Shown: positions 10,415 to 20,914, numbered from the stretch's first letter. The stretch is DNA of 52,296 nucleotides from Ferruginibacter sp. (GCA_014377385.1 JACMPR010000195.1:1-52296), one strand, 5' to 3'. Numbers and translations are program-made. Notes: generated by a model not told the origin, from the sequence alone.

Positions 10415-10647
10415 AATTAATACGCTTTTGAAAAGGTAAAAATAAGCTTTCTTCACTATTTACAGACTTCCTGAGTGAATGATTTTTGTTAACCATCTTT
10501 AATTCTTGAATATCTGTTGATGTTGCAAAATGACGAAAGCTAAAAAAACGCATTGCGCATATTTATACAGCATTTTAAAACATTTTATTTCATGAATCAG
10601 GTTGACATCAATTAATTAATGTCTATATATTTACAACTGACTAAAAT

Positions 10648-11388
10648 ATGAGTAAAATGAAAAGAGAATTATCAGGCTGGTTTAGCCCGGCGCTTCAGAA
10701 AGAAATGCCAATCGTTGCTTATGGTGACTATGGATTTGCTTTATTGCTGGTTCCAACAGCTGCCGCAGACTACCTTGAGTACGAACGTTTTCAATTGATG
10801 GAAACGCTGGCACCTTATATCAACGGCGGCAAACTGAGGATATTCTCTATCAATAGTATTAACAATGAAAGCTGGTTAAACAATGAAATAGCAGGTGAAC
10901 ACAAAGCTATCCGCCAAAATCAATTTAATGAATACGTGTTCAATGAAGTGATCCCATTTATAAAAATAAATACTTCCAACGAAACACCCATCATAACCTG
11001 TGGTGCATCTTTCGGTGCCCTTCATAGTATGAATCTTTTTCTCAAAAGACCCGACCTGATCAACGGTGTAATTGCCATGAGCGGTGTTTACGATCTTACA
11101 GAATACACCAAAGGCTTTTATGACGACCAGGTATATTTCAATTCCCCGGCTCATTATGTGCCAAATCTTTCAGATGATTGGTACTTACACAATATCCGCA
11201 GAAGCGACCATATTCATATTCTTACCGGCAGCGGCGATTATGAAGATCCGCAGGCTTCGAGAAATTTTTCAGGCATACTCAATGGCAAAGGCATTAATCA
11301 TCAGCTGGACATTTGGGGGCATGAATGGAAACACGATTGGCCAACCTGGAGAGCGATGTTGCCCGCTTATTTAGAGCACCAATTTTAA
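10648..11388 (+). CDS. Esterase family alpha/beta hydrolase
   Basis: ITCGASFGALHSMNLFLKRPDLINGVIAMSG (GxSxG nucleophile elbow), HILTGSGDYEDP, WGHEWKHDWPTWRAMLP. Confidence 0.85.
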   Translation: MSKMKRELSGWFSPALQKEMPIVAYGDYGFALLLVPTAAADYLEYERFQLMETLAPYINGGKLRIFSINSINNESWLNNEIAGEHKAIRQNQFNEYVFNEVIPFIKINTSNETPIITCGASFGALHSMNLFLKRPDLINGVIAMSGVYDLTEYTKGFYDDQVYFNSPAHYVPNLSDDWYLHNIRRSDHIHILTGSGDYEDPQASRNFSGILNGKGINHQLDIWGHEWKHDWPTWRAMLPAYLEHQF

Positions 11389-11532
11389 ACTGTCCATGTT
11401 GCAGGCTGGAAGATGCCCCTGTGTTTAGAAGGAAAAAGAATAAAGACTCAATAATTTCTCAATGACATATCGGCTTTGCACCACACGCAGCATTGCTGAT
11501 GATGATTTCTACAATTAATCTAATTCTAATTC

Positions 11533-14358
11533 ATGCAGAAAAAACTCTTTCTTCTCGATGCCATGGCACTTGTTTTCCGTGCGTACTATGCACTTATCCG
11601 CAGCCCGCGAATTACCAGCAAAGGCCGGAATACCAACGCTCAATTCGGTTTCACCAACACATTGATCGAATTAATAAATAATCAAAAGCCCACACACCTT
11701 GCCGTATGTTTTGATACCCACGCACCAACAGAACGCCACACAGATTTTGCAGATTACAAAGCAAACCGGCAGGAAGCACCTGAGGACATCATCTCTTCCA
11801 TTCCCGACATAAAAAAAATTATCCAGGGTTTTAATATCCCCGTGGTAGAATTAGACGGATACGAAGCCGATGATATTATAGGCGCCCTTGCGAAGCAGGC
11901 TGAAAAAGCCGGGTATGAAGTTTTTATGGTTACACCCGATAAAGATTATGGGCAACTCGTTTCCGAAAATATTAAAATTTACAAGCCGGGTTACCAGGGC
12001 GGTACGGTGGAAATAATGGGGCCCGAGGAAGTTTGTAAAAAATGGGATATTGACAACGTAGGCCAGGTGATTGATATCCTGGGATTAATGGGCGATGCGG
12101 TAGATAATATTCCGGGCATTGCTGGCGTGGGAGAAAAAACGGCGGCCAAACTTTTAAAAGAATATCACACAGTTGAAAATATTCTTGCCAATGCAGAAAA
12201 TATCAAAGGCGCACTTGGAGAAAAAATAAGGAAGGGAAAAGAGAATGCCATCATAAGTAAAAAACTCGCGACTATTATCTTAGACGTGCCGGTGGAGTTT
12301 CATGAAGAAGATTTTTGCATGAAGGACTGGAACCGCGAAGCACTGACAGAAATTTTTACAGAACTGGAATTCAAAACAATGGCAAAAAGAATTCTGGGAG
12401 AAGACATTTTCATTGCACCTGAACAGCCTGCAAACAAACAACCTGCACAAATGGACTTGTTTGGAAATACAGTTGTTCCCGTTGCAGCTGCTATTTTAGA
12501 AAAAGGTATGGGTGAGGAAGAAACTTATGGCGCCCCTTCAAAAAATATTCACAATACGCCTCATGAATATCTGATGGCAGATAATGAACAGACTATCGAC
12601 GCACTTATCGCACTTTTATCAAAAGAAAATACCATAAGTTTTGATACTGAAACGACGCACATTGATGCCAACCGCGCGGAACTGGTTGGATTGAGCTTTA
12701 GCATCAAACCCGGCGAAGGTTATTATGTACCCTGCCCGGCTGATAAGGAAGCTTGCAATAAAATCCTTGAAAAATTCAAACCACTCTTCTCCGATAAATC
12801 AAAAACGTGGATCGGTCATAACATTAAATATGACCTGCTCATGCTTAAATGGTACGAAGTAGAACTTGCCGGCGATACATTTGACACCATGCTGGCGCAT
12901 TACGTAATTGACCCGGATGGTAAAAGAAATATGGACCTGCTAAGTGCACAATACTTAGGCTACCAGCCTGTTCACATTGAAGAACTAATAGGCAAAAAAG
13001 GAAAGGGCCAGGGCACTATGCGGGATGTTGACATTGAAAAAGCAAAAGAGTATGCTGCGGAAGATGCAGACATCACCCTACAATTCCGCAATGTTTTTTT
13101 GCCAAAGCTGAAAGAAAGATCGGTGGAGAAAGTTTTTTATGAAGTTGAGAATCCTTTGGTAAAGGTGTTGACAGCGATGGAGTTTGAAGGGATAAGGATT
13201 GATGAGCATTTTCTTAATACTTATTCAGTGGAACTGGAAAGAGAGGCCAAAGCAGCGGAAGAAAGCGTTTATGCACAGGCGGGAGTTCGCTTCAACCTGG
13301 CATCTCCTAAACAACTGGGTGAGGTGCTGTTTGAAAAATTACAATTGGATCCCAAAGCAAAAAAAACAAAGTCGGGACAATACGCAACCGGCGAAGATGT
13401 ATTGCTTAAACTGGCGTCACAAAATAAGATTGTGGACGATATTCTTTCTTTTAGAGAATACACCAAATTAAAAAATACATATGTTGATGCCTTGCCGGGA
13501 CTGATCAATGTAAAGACGGGAAGGGTTCATACCAATTATGCGCAGGCGGTGGCGGTAACGGGCAGGCTTAGCAGCAATAATCCTAACCTGCAAAATATAC
13601 CGATCCGTACAGAAAGAGGCCGGGAGATCAGGAAGGCATTTATTCCCAGGGATGACCGGTACGTGTTGGTTTCTGCAGATTATTCACAGATCGAATTGCG
13701 CATCGTGGCAGCGATCAGCGGGGATGAAAATATGTGCGCCGCATTTAAAACCGGAAAGGATATTCATACCGCCACGGCCGCAAAAGTTTTCAATGTCGAA
13801 GAATCCGCAGTAACCAAGGAGATGCGTTACAAAGCCAAGAGTGTAAATTTTGGGATCATCTATGGCCAGGGTGCATTCGGACTCGCAGAAAATTTAGCGA
13901 TCTCCCGGTCCGAAGCAAAGGAAATCATAGATAATTATAAAAAGCAGTTCCCAAATATCCAGAAATACATGGATGATACCATCAATTTCGCAAAAGAGAA
14001 TGGCTACGTGGAAACATTAATGGGCCGTAAGCGCTGGTTAAAAGATATTAACTCCGGTAATTTTACCGTTCGTGGTTTTGCTGAAAGAAACGCCATTAAC
14101 TCTCCAATACAGGGCACTGCCGCCGATATGGTAAAGCTCGCTATGATCAGGATTCAGCAGGAATTCAGTAAAAATAAATTCAGGTCTAAGATGTTACTCC
14201 AGGTGCATGATGAACTTGTATTTGGTGTGTTGAAAGAAGAGCTGGAAGCTGTGAAGCCCGTTATCCTTGATTGTATGCAGCATGCGATGGTACTGCCGAA
14301 TGATGTACCGACTGACGCCGAATTAGGTTCAGGATTAAATTGGCTGGAAGCACATTGA
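11533..14358 (+). CDS. polA: DNA polymerase I
   Basis: 5'-3' exonuclease (GYEADDIIGALAKQ), 3'-5' exonuclease with intact DTE motif (ISFDTETTHID), polymerase motifs VSADYSQIELRIVAAIS, KSVNFGIIYGQGAFGLA, QVHDELVF. Confidence 0.98.
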   Translation: MQKKLFLLDAMALVFRAYYALIRSPRITSKGRNTNAQFGFTNTLIELINNQKPTHLAVCFDTHAPTERHTDFADYKANRQEAPEDIISSIPDIKKIIQGFNIPVVELDGYEADDIIGALAKQAEKAGYEVFMVTPDKDYGQLVSENIKIYKPGYQGGTVEIMGPEEVCKKWDIDNVGQVIDILGLMGDAVDNIPGIAGVGEKTAAKLLKEYHTVENILANAENIKGALGEKIRKGKENAIISKKLATIILDVPVEFHEEDFCMKDWNREALTEIFTELEFKTMAKRILGEDIFIAPEQPANKQPAQMDLFGNTVVPVAAAILEKGMGEEETYGAPSKNIHNTPHEYLMADNEQTIDALIALLSKENTISFDTETTHIDANRAELVGLSFSIKPGEGYYVPCPADKEACNKILEKFKPLFSDKSKTWIGHNIKYDLLMLKWYEVELAGDTFDTMLAHYVIDPDGKRNMDLLSAQYLGYQPVHIEELIGKKGKGQGTMRDVDIEKAKEYAAEDADITLQFRNVFLPKLKERSVEKVFYEVENPLVKVLTAMEFEGIRIDEHFLNTYSVELEREAKAAEESVYAQAGVRFNLASPKQLGEVLFEKLQLDPKAKKTKSGQYATGEDVLLKLASQNKIVDDILSFREYTKLKNTYVDALPGLINVKTGRVHTNYAQAVAVTGRLSSNNPNLQNIPIRTERGREIRKAFIPRDDRYVLVSADYSQIELRIVAAISGDENMCAAFKTGKDIHTATAAKVFNVEESAVTKEMRYKAKSVNFGIIYGQGAFGLAENLAISRSEAKEIIDNYKKQFPNIQKYMDDTINFAKENGYVETLMGRKRWLKDINSGNFTVRGFAERNAINSPIQGTAADMVKLAMIRIQQEFSKNKFRSKMLLQVHDELVFGVLKEELEAVKPVILDCMQHAMVLPNDVPTDAELGSGLNWLEAH

Positions 14359-14417
14359 TGTATAATAAAAAAGAATACCTTAATACTCAGATTCATTTAT
14401 AACTTAAACTACATAAC

Positions 14418-14990
14418 ATGAAAAAGACAATAATAATCACGGTGATGCTTTTTGCAGCATCTTACAGTTATGCGCAAACACCCGCAGAGGGAGATGCTAA
14501 GATGAAAGCCTGGCAGGCATTTATGACACCGGGAGAAGAACACAAGATGCTTGCTAAAAGTAATGGGACCTGGAACGTAGATATGACCATGTGGATGGCA
14601 CCGGGGGCTCCTGCAGAAAAAAGTACGGCAGTCGCTGAAAACAAAATGATTTTAAATGGCCTTTACCAGCAATCTACCCATACAGGGAATTTTGGGGGAA
14701 TGCCATTCGAGGGCATTAGTACAACAGGTTACGATAATGGCAGAAAAATATTTATTTCTACCTGGGTTGATAATATGGGAAGTGGAATTATATACATGGA
14801 AGGCTCATGGGATGCAGCTACGAAAACCATTAATATGAAAGGCACACAAACAGATCCGATGACGGGTAAAAGCATGGCAATAAGAGAAATCTTAAAGATC
14901 GTTGACGACAATACGCAGTTAATGGAAATGTTTGAAGTGAAGAACGGAAAAGAATGGAAAATGATGGAGATAAAACTAACGAGGAAATAA
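14418..14990 (+). CDS. DUF1579-like secreted protein
   Basis: Signal peptide MKKTIIITVMLFAASYSYAQ; MLAKSNGTWNVDMTMWMAPGAP...GISTTGYDNGRKIFISTWVDNMGSG. Confidence 0.82.
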   Translation: MKKTIIITVMLFAASYSYAQTPAEGDAKMKAWQAFMTPGEEHKMLAKSNGTWNVDMTMWMAPGAPAEKSTAVAENKMILNGLYQQSTHTGNFGGMPFEGISTTGYDNGRKIFISTWVDNMGSGIIYMEGSWDAATKTINMKGTQTDPMTGKSMAIREILKIVDDNTQLMEMFEVKNGKEWKMMEIKLTRK

Positions 14991-15018
14991 AACCACAACA
15001 AAAAATTGTTTTAACGTA

Positions 15019-15048
15019 AAGCCGGTATTGTAATAATACCGGTTTTTT
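15019..15048 (+). terminator. Rho-independent terminator
   Basis: CCGGTATT-GTAAT-AATACCGG-TTTTTTATTTT just downstream of the DUF1579-like gene. Confidence 0.85.
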
Positions 15049-15087
15049 ATTTTACCATACCCTGTCCTGTAACATTGCCAAAAAAAA

Positions 15088-15384
15088 TCAACGTGTAGCA
15101 ACTGCATTTTTTGCAAGACCTCTTTCTTTATCCCCGCTATTATTAAATGAGCCGGTATAATTTACCAGTATATAATCGTTATTGTCGGCAGGTTGGATTG
15201 TTTCGTGCTGCCCCCTATTTATCAGCCCGATAGCAACCGGGGTAGCACCGGAAAATCCTCCCTGGAACTGGTCTGTTGCTGATGCGACAAAACGTTTCTC
15301 GATATGGGTGTATATCATCACTAGTATCGGCGTTATCACCAGCAAAGCGATCAGCTTCATTATTTCAGTTGAATAATTTTTCAT
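15088..15384 (-). CDS. Small single-TM hypothetical protein
   Basis: MKNYSTEIMKLIALLVITPILVMIYTHIEKRF; start set at 15384. Confidence 0.5.
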   Translation of the reverse strand: MKNYSTEIMKLIALLVITPILVMIYTHIEKRFVASATDQFQGGFSGATPVAIGLINRGQHETIQPADNNDYILVNYTGSFNNSGDKERGLAKNAVATR

Positions 15385-15565
15385 GTGTGCAGTTTTTTCG
15401 TGTTGGCTTGTATAACAAAGAAAACAATAACCAGGAAGCAGAGATGAATCCATTCAGCAATCGGTTAGTCGAAGCAAATGAACGGTAATGAAAATGATAT
15501 CACGTAGATCAGAGCAAAGAATACCGGAGTAATAACAAACCTTCCGGGAAGATGCGGAAAAACAA

Positions 15566-15590
15566 AGAGCTACCAACCACGGTAGCCCTT
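15566..15590. other. Inverted repeat (hairpin) in a long intergenic region
   Basis: GCTACC-AACCAC-GGTAGC, flanked by AAG/CTT; minus-strand reading continues into CTCTTTGTTTTT. Confidence 0.5.
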
Positions 15591-15719
15591 CTAACCTAAC
15601 CTCAATAGAAATAAACACTCAATAAGAATACTTAAATAAACCTGCTTAATATTTATTTACTTACGCTAAATTTCTGCTTTGATATATGAACCTCCGGTTA
15701 CGGTGAATATTCCAGAGGT

Positions 15720-15851
15720 ATGCCGCACTCAACATCTTTTCCTGTCCACAATAATATTGACAAGCCACTGTTTCTTTTATTTGCCTTTTTAGTTGTTCTA
15801 TTCGTTTGTCACTTTATCATTTTTATAAAAGTGTTTGCTGCATTTTCATAA
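15720..15851 (+). CDS. Candidate 43-aa single-TM microprotein (not in the ORF track)
   Basis: ATG..TAA: MPHSTSFPVHNNIDKPLFLLFAFLVVLFVCHFIIFIKVFAAFS; AGAGG five nt before ATG region. Confidence 0.35.
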   Translation: MPHSTSFPVHNNIDKPLFLLFAFLVVLFVCHFIIFIKVFAAFS

Positions 15852-15975
15852 CATAAAGGAAATACTATTCGATCATCGAAATATTTTGTATTCAGCAAAC
15901 GGCTGAGGCGGATTATCTAAAGGCACATGGTCGTTATCATCCGCCGGTTCTATTTAAAAGTGCTCCGGATCCAGC

Positions 15976-16374
15976 TTACTCACTGTTGAGGCTATCTTTC
16001 AGAATCGTTAATTCCCTGGAATTTGCCACATTGTATTTTACCCTGATTATATTGCCCGGATGAACTTTAGTGTAGGCAGCAAGGCTAAGCATTTCCCGGG
16101 CATCAATTACAAAACTTTTTCCCCGCCCGGGTTGTACCTGTAACTGAATAATTGCCTGCAACCCGGCCCTGGTACGTACCCCGGTGAGTTCTATGTTAAG
16201 GACAATTGCATCAGCCTCTATATGCTTCTGCCTGAAAATAAAAAACCTTTTCTTTCTCCGTAAGAAAAATATTACGGAAATAACTATTGCTGAAATAAGG
16301 AGAGGAATGCCTGTCATAAAATAATTGCCTTCATGCTGAACAAAGGAAATATTAATTGCAGACAGGATGCGCAT
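15976..16374 (-). CDS. Single-TM hypothetical protein, DUF3592-like
   Basis: TM PLLISAIVISVIFFLRRKK then IEADAIVLNIELTGVRTRAG...VHPGNIIRVKYN. Start could be the internal Met at 16317. Confidence 0.6.
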   Translation of the reverse strand: MRILSAINISFVQHEGNYFMTGIPLLISAIVISVIFFLRRKKRFFIFRQKHIEADAIVLNIELTGVRTRAGLQAIIQLQVQPGRGKSFVIDAREMLSLAAYTKVHPGNIIRVKYNVANSRELTILKDSLNSE

Positions 16375-16474
16375 CCGGTTAATGAACGGCGGCAGGAAAG
16401 TTGCAAAGGGGTATAATGTATTTATGACGAATAACGTATGACATTAAAACTCATTCCACGACATACTCTTATAG

Positions 16475-17224
16475 TTATCGCAGCTTCAACTGCTGCAATA
16501 CATCTTCCTTTTTTCTCCTCGATACGTCTACTTTTGAGCCGTCAGTGAGTATAACAAATTCATTGTCGTTGCTAACACGGGTAATATGACGCGGATTTAC
16601 GAGATGGGATTTGTGTGTGCGGATAAATTGAAATTCTTCCAGCATCTCTTCAAAATGTTTCAGGGTTTTACTGGCGATGAACGGCCTTTTACCCACGAGA
16701 TGGATATGCGTATAACTTCTGTCTGCCTCCAGTCTGAGTATTTCATCAATCGTAAAAAAATAAACACCTTCATTAGAGGGCACGGCAATGCGAAAATCCC
16801 GGATATCTTTTTTGTCAATGTTTTGTACCAGGTTGTCAAACAGCTGCTTTTTTTCCAGTGCAGATTCTTTCTTTTCGGCGTGCCGGGAAACGGCAGCCTT
16901 TAGTTCATCCGGATCTACTGGTTTTAATAAATAATCCAGCGCACTAAAACGGATCGCTTGTATGGCATATTGATTATAAGCAGTTGTAAAGATGACATCA
17001 AATTTGGGCTCGTGTAAAGCAATCAAAAAATCGAATCCGTTTTTATGCGGCATCTCAACGTCTAAAAAAACAATGCCGGGTTTATACTCCTTCAAAATTT
17101 CCAGTGCAGCATCTACGGAATCCGCCTGCCTGGTTTCAGTTATTTCCGGGATAAAATTCGTTATATAATGGACAAGAATGTTTCTTGCTTTCTGTTCGTC
17201 GTCGATGATCAATACTTTTATCAT
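16475..17224 (-). CDS. LytTR-family response regulator
   Basis: IKVLIIDDEQKARNIL, VFLDVEMPHKNGFDFL, C-terminal LytTR domain IRTHKSHLVNPRHITRV. Confidence 0.95.
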   Translation of the reverse strand: MIKVLIIDDEQKARNILVHYITNFIPEITETRQADSVDAALEILKEYKPGIVFLDVEMPHKNGFDFLIALHEPKFDVIFTTAYNQYAIQAIRFSALDYLLKPVDPDELKAAVSRHAEKKESALEKKQLFDNLVQNIDKKDIRDFRIAVPSNEGVYFFTIDEILRLEADRSYTHIHLVGKRPFIASKTLKHFEEMLEEFQFIRTHKSHLVNPRHITRVSNDNEFVILTDGSKVDVSRRKKEDVLQQLKLR

Positions 17225-17230
17225 AAAAAT

Positions 17231-20200
17231 TTAATTGACTTTTAAAAAAGTGGATAGTTCTATAACGACACTGGTTCCGGCAGCAATACCCTGTTCATCA
17301 TATTTATCAATAATGTTGATGCTGGCATGATAACCCTGCCTCTCCAGTAAAGTAAGCCTGTCTTTAGAAATCTTCAAACCCTTTGATTCATGCCTTTTTG
17401 CTTTGCTCTGTTGTTCTTTAAGCTCAAAGGATTTTTTCCGCCCGATGCCATTGTCATCAATGATACAACGAAATACTTCTTCGCTAACACGTTTAAACCA
17501 AATATTCATTTTTCTTTCGCCTTCTTTGTGCATTAGTCCGTGCCACAATGCATTTTCTACATACGGTTGTAATAACATGGATGGAAGTAATATTTCGTCC
17601 ACTTCCAGGTCTTCATCAACCACCATATCAACAGTGAAGCTTTGCTCAAAACGCATCTGTTCCAGTTCAAGATACAATTCCAGCACTTCTTTTTCTTCCT
17701 GGACCGTTACCAGCTTTTTACCGGAATTATTAAGCACTGTTCTGAAAAGTTTAGAAAATTTGTTGAGGTACTTGCTGGCTTCGCCATATTTCTGTGTAAC
17801 AATGCACTCCTGTATGCTGTTGAGGCAATTGAATACAAAATGCGGGTTCATTTGCGCCCGCAAAGCCATTAGCTGGCTTTCGGCAAGCATTTTATTGATT
17901 TCCAGCAGTTTTATTTCATTGCCTTTGGCCACGGCCCCGGCTTTTGCTTCTGCAATCTTATTGGCACTGATGGAGGCAATCGTTGTTAAGGCTTTTAAAT
18001 GATGCACTGTGAAAAAGTTTTTCCTTGAGTGTTCTGAATCTATCACACCAATTACTTTTCCATCGTGAAAAATAGGGACAGATAATTCAGAATTTCTTTT
18101 TTCATCATCAATAATATACCGGGCGTCTTTTGAAGTATCTGCAATCAGCTGCGGCTTACCGTTAGCCCATACGGATCCAACTATTCCAAGCCCTTTTCCA
18201 ATTTCAATTGGATCTATTATCTCATGCCCTTTTGGATTTTTTGGTCCGTAAGCCGCCTTTTGAACCATAACCTGGTTTACTTCATCAAGTAAATAAACTA
18301 CGCAATCTTCAAATTGTAAGTTGGAGATGCAATTGCGGGCAATATCCCAACATATCTCATTTACTGAATTTTCACCATAAACTGAATTAGCAAAATAATC
18401 AATGGTTCTGTCAATGTCCCTTTTTTCCCGGAGCTTTGCAGCATTTTTATAAAGGACCAGTACGAGTAAAACGACAATCACAACACAAAGGCAGATAAAC
18501 CACCAGGTTTGCCACCAATGCGGCTTAACATGCATATTAAGGGTAGTAATTTTATCCATCCACCTGCCATGTTCATCAGTGCTTCTTATTTTAAATGTAT
18601 AGTTACCGGGCAAAAGGTTATTGTAGGATGCGCTCAGGGTGCGACCAATATTTACCCAACCTTTATCAACGCCTTCCAATTGGTAGCTGTATTGTAAGGA
18701 AGGAATTTCCCTGTGGTTAAGTGATGCAAACTGGAAAGTGACGTAATCTTCATCCGGAGAAAGTTCCAACGTGTTTTGATCTACATCATTGGCTATCTCT
18801 TTACCAAATATTTTGATAGCAGTAATATGGGGAGCAGTTTTTACATGAATGGCTTGAAAGAGAAATGGATCAATCACAACCACATGATCAAGCATGACGG
18901 CATATATTTTACCATTAAATATGTTGATACTGTTCCAATAATCCTGCAGTGTTTGCCCCAAATCAATTTCTACTTTTGTTAAATCCTTTGTTTCCGGATC
19001 AAAGAACATAAGGCCTTCGCGGCTACCCGCCCAGATGAAACCCCGACCATCAATCTCAAGGCTTGATATATGGTCAATTACCAGACCATTGCTTGTATTA
19101 ATACTATCAATACATTTACCTTCCGGGCTTATTTTTAAAATTCCTCTGCCTGCTACCGCTGCCCAGATAAAGCCCTTGGCGTCTTCTCTCAAAGAAGTGA
19201 AAACAATGTCAGTTTTTCCATCGATTGCAACAGTGGAAAAAATTTCAGTACGGGTATCAAATTTTAAAAATCCTGACTTGTACATGCCAAACACCAGGTC
19301 ATTATTTTTTGAAACAATAAAGCCATTGCATGGATTGAAATTGAAAAGTCCGTGCGCAGGATCTTTCCCGTCGAACCGATCTGTTTTCTTCGTAACAGGG
19401 TTATGCCTGTATAGCGCATCATGCACCACCTGGAACCAGATATTGCCTTTGGGATCTGTAAAAATAAAATTCACAGCATTACCCCACTTCCCGGTTTTTG
19501 ACTGTTCAAAACGTGTAAGGGTAGCTGCTCCTTTCTCAAGATAATAAACGCCATTTTCACCTGCGAACCACCAGGTATTTCCTGATTTTGACGCCATAAA
19601 AAACCTATTGTGTATGAGGTCTGTTGAAGAGACGATGAACCTTTTGTAAGTCCGCTCACTGGTGTTGTACGCAACAATTCCTTCTTCTTTGCAAGCCATG
19701 ATCAGGTTACTGTCGATGCCTATATAATTTGCCTGCGCAAAACCTGTTTGAAGGAAAAAATTAAAACTTGGTAACTGGTAGATCGCATGGAATGGATCCT
19801 CGGCCTGGCTCTTGCTAACCCCATTGATGGTGGCCAGCCATACATTCCCTTCCGCATCTTCGATGGCGTCTCTGAAATGCCCATAACCAATAGAATAAGT
19901 TTGTGATTGACTGAAAGGAATTTTTTTTATTGCCTTGCCTGGTTCTTTTAAAAAGGCAGCAAATAACCAGGTAGATATCCAAACCCTATCAATTTTGTCA
20001 ATAAAAATACGGTTAGGTCCATTGGTATTCCATTTTATACCGTCCATTTCTTTATAAGAATCCACTTTATCAGTATGGCAGTCCCAAAAATTGAGCGATG
20101 GGTTTCCGTTGCAGCCAAACCATAGGTTGTGTTTGCTGTCTACGTCAACGGAATAACAGGAACTGCTGTCGAGAAACGGGGAATGAAAAGGCGCATTGGT

Positions 20201-20803
20201 TTTATTGTAAACAAGGTTTTTTTTACAATCGATGAAGTAAGTAACATCGCCGCCTACCCAAAACCCCTTTCGTAATTTATCCCAGGCGAAGGCTGCAATA
20301 GAATAACCCTGCCGCTCCAATTTTAATGCTTTAGGCATGTAGTCGGCGGCAGTATACAGCCTGCCATTAACATACACAAAAACACTATTGGAAGTGGCTA
20401 TCCACAAGCGGCCGTATTCATCAGGTTTTATACAGGACAATACTTCATTGTTTAACGCAGCAAATCTTTTATCCGTAAGAAATTCTCCTGTCTTTTTATT
20501 AAAAATGCGTATGCCAAGCCGGGTGCCAATCAATAAACTGTCGCCTCCAATGGGATGTATGGCATTGATATAAAGACTGGTGAGGTACCTGGTATTTTTG
20601 AACTGTTTAATAACGGCGCCGTCAAAACGATTTAGCCCATTGGAAGTGCCAATCCATAAATAACCATCAACGTCTTTGTAAAGGCACCTTATCTCTTTGG
20701 CACTTAAGCCATCCTGCCATCGGAGGTTTTGAAAGATGAACTGGGCCCTGAGAAATGCAGGAGTAAAAAAAAGGAAAAGTATTGTAAAGGTCTTAAAGCG
20801 CAT
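17231..20803 (-). CDS. LytS-type sensor histidine kinase with periplasmic two-component propeller repeats, Y_Y_Y domain, TM and cytoplasmic GAF domain
   Basis: DVDGYLWIGTSNGLNRFDG repeats; LLPGNYTFKIRSTDEHGRW; TM WWFICLCVVIVVLLVLVLY; GAF region; LMALRAQMNPHFVFNCLNSIQ; 6 nt from the LytTR regulator. Confidence 0.95.
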   Translation of the reverse strand: MRFKTFTILFLFFTPAFLRAQFIFQNLRWQDGLSAKEIRCLYKDVDGYLWIGTSNGLNRFDGAVIKQFKNTRYLTSLYINAIHPIGGDSLLIGTRLGIRIFNKKTGEFLTDKRFAALNNEVLSCIKPDEYGRLWIATSNSVFVYVNGRLYTAADYMPKALKLERQGYSIAAFAWDKLRKGFWVGGDVTYFIDCKKNLVYNKTNAPFHSPFLDSSSCYSVDVDSKHNLWFGCNGNPSLNFWDCHTDKVDSYKEMDGIKWNTNGPNRIFIDKIDRVWISTWLFAAFLKEPGKAIKKIPFSQSQTYSIGYGHFRDAIEDAEGNVWLATINGVSKSQAEDPFHAIYQLPSFNFFLQTGFAQANYIGIDSNLIMACKEEGIVAYNTSERTYKRFIVSSTDLIHNRFFMASKSGNTWWFAGENGVYYLEKGAATLTRFEQSKTGKWGNAVNFIFTDPKGNIWFQVVHDALYRHNPVTKKTDRFDGKDPAHGLFNFNPCNGFIVSKNNDLVFGMYKSGFLKFDTRTEIFSTVAIDGKTDIVFTSLREDAKGFIWAAVAGRGILKISPEGKCIDSINTSNGLVIDHISSLEIDGRGFIWAGSREGLMFFDPETKDLTKVEIDLGQTLQDYWNSINIFNGKIYAVMLDHVVVIDPFLFQAIHVKTAPHITAIKIFGKEIANDVDQNTLELSPDEDYVTFQFASLNHREIPSLQYSYQLEGVDKGWVNIGRTLSASYNNLLPGNYTFKIRSTDEHGRWMDKITTLNMHVKPHWWQTWWFICLCVVIVVLLVLVLYKNAAKLREKRDIDRTIDYFANSVYGENSVNEICWDIARNCISNLQFEDCVVYLLDEVNQVMVQKAAYGPKNPKGHEIIDPIEIGKGLGIVGSVWANGKPQLIADTSKDARYIIDDEKRNSELSVPIFHDGKVIGVIDSEHSRKNFFTVHHLKALTTIASISANKIAEAKAGAVAKGNEIKLLEINKMLAESQLMALRAQMNPHFVFNCLNSIQECIVTQKYGEASKYLNKFSKLFRTVLNNSGKKLVTVQEEKEVLELYLELEQMRFEQSFTVDMVVDEDLEVDEILLPSMLLQPYVENALWHGLMHKEGERKMNIWFKRVSEEVFRCIIDDNGIGRKKSFELKEQQSKAKRHESKGLKISKDRLTLLERQGYHASINIIDKYDEQGIAAGTSVVIELSTFLKVN

Positions 20804-20914
20804 TGATTTGGGTTGTAAGTGCTGCCATTAAGATATAAAGATTACCCATACAAACAAGGGAAAGTAAATGAATGCACGAAAGGCGCAATTCATCCAACGA
20901 ACGGTAGGCCGAAC

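Noticed and set aside
17403-18002. 199-aa plus-strand ORF opposite the sensor kinase
   Set aside because: Antisense shadow; the sense strand carries clear His-kinase motifs.
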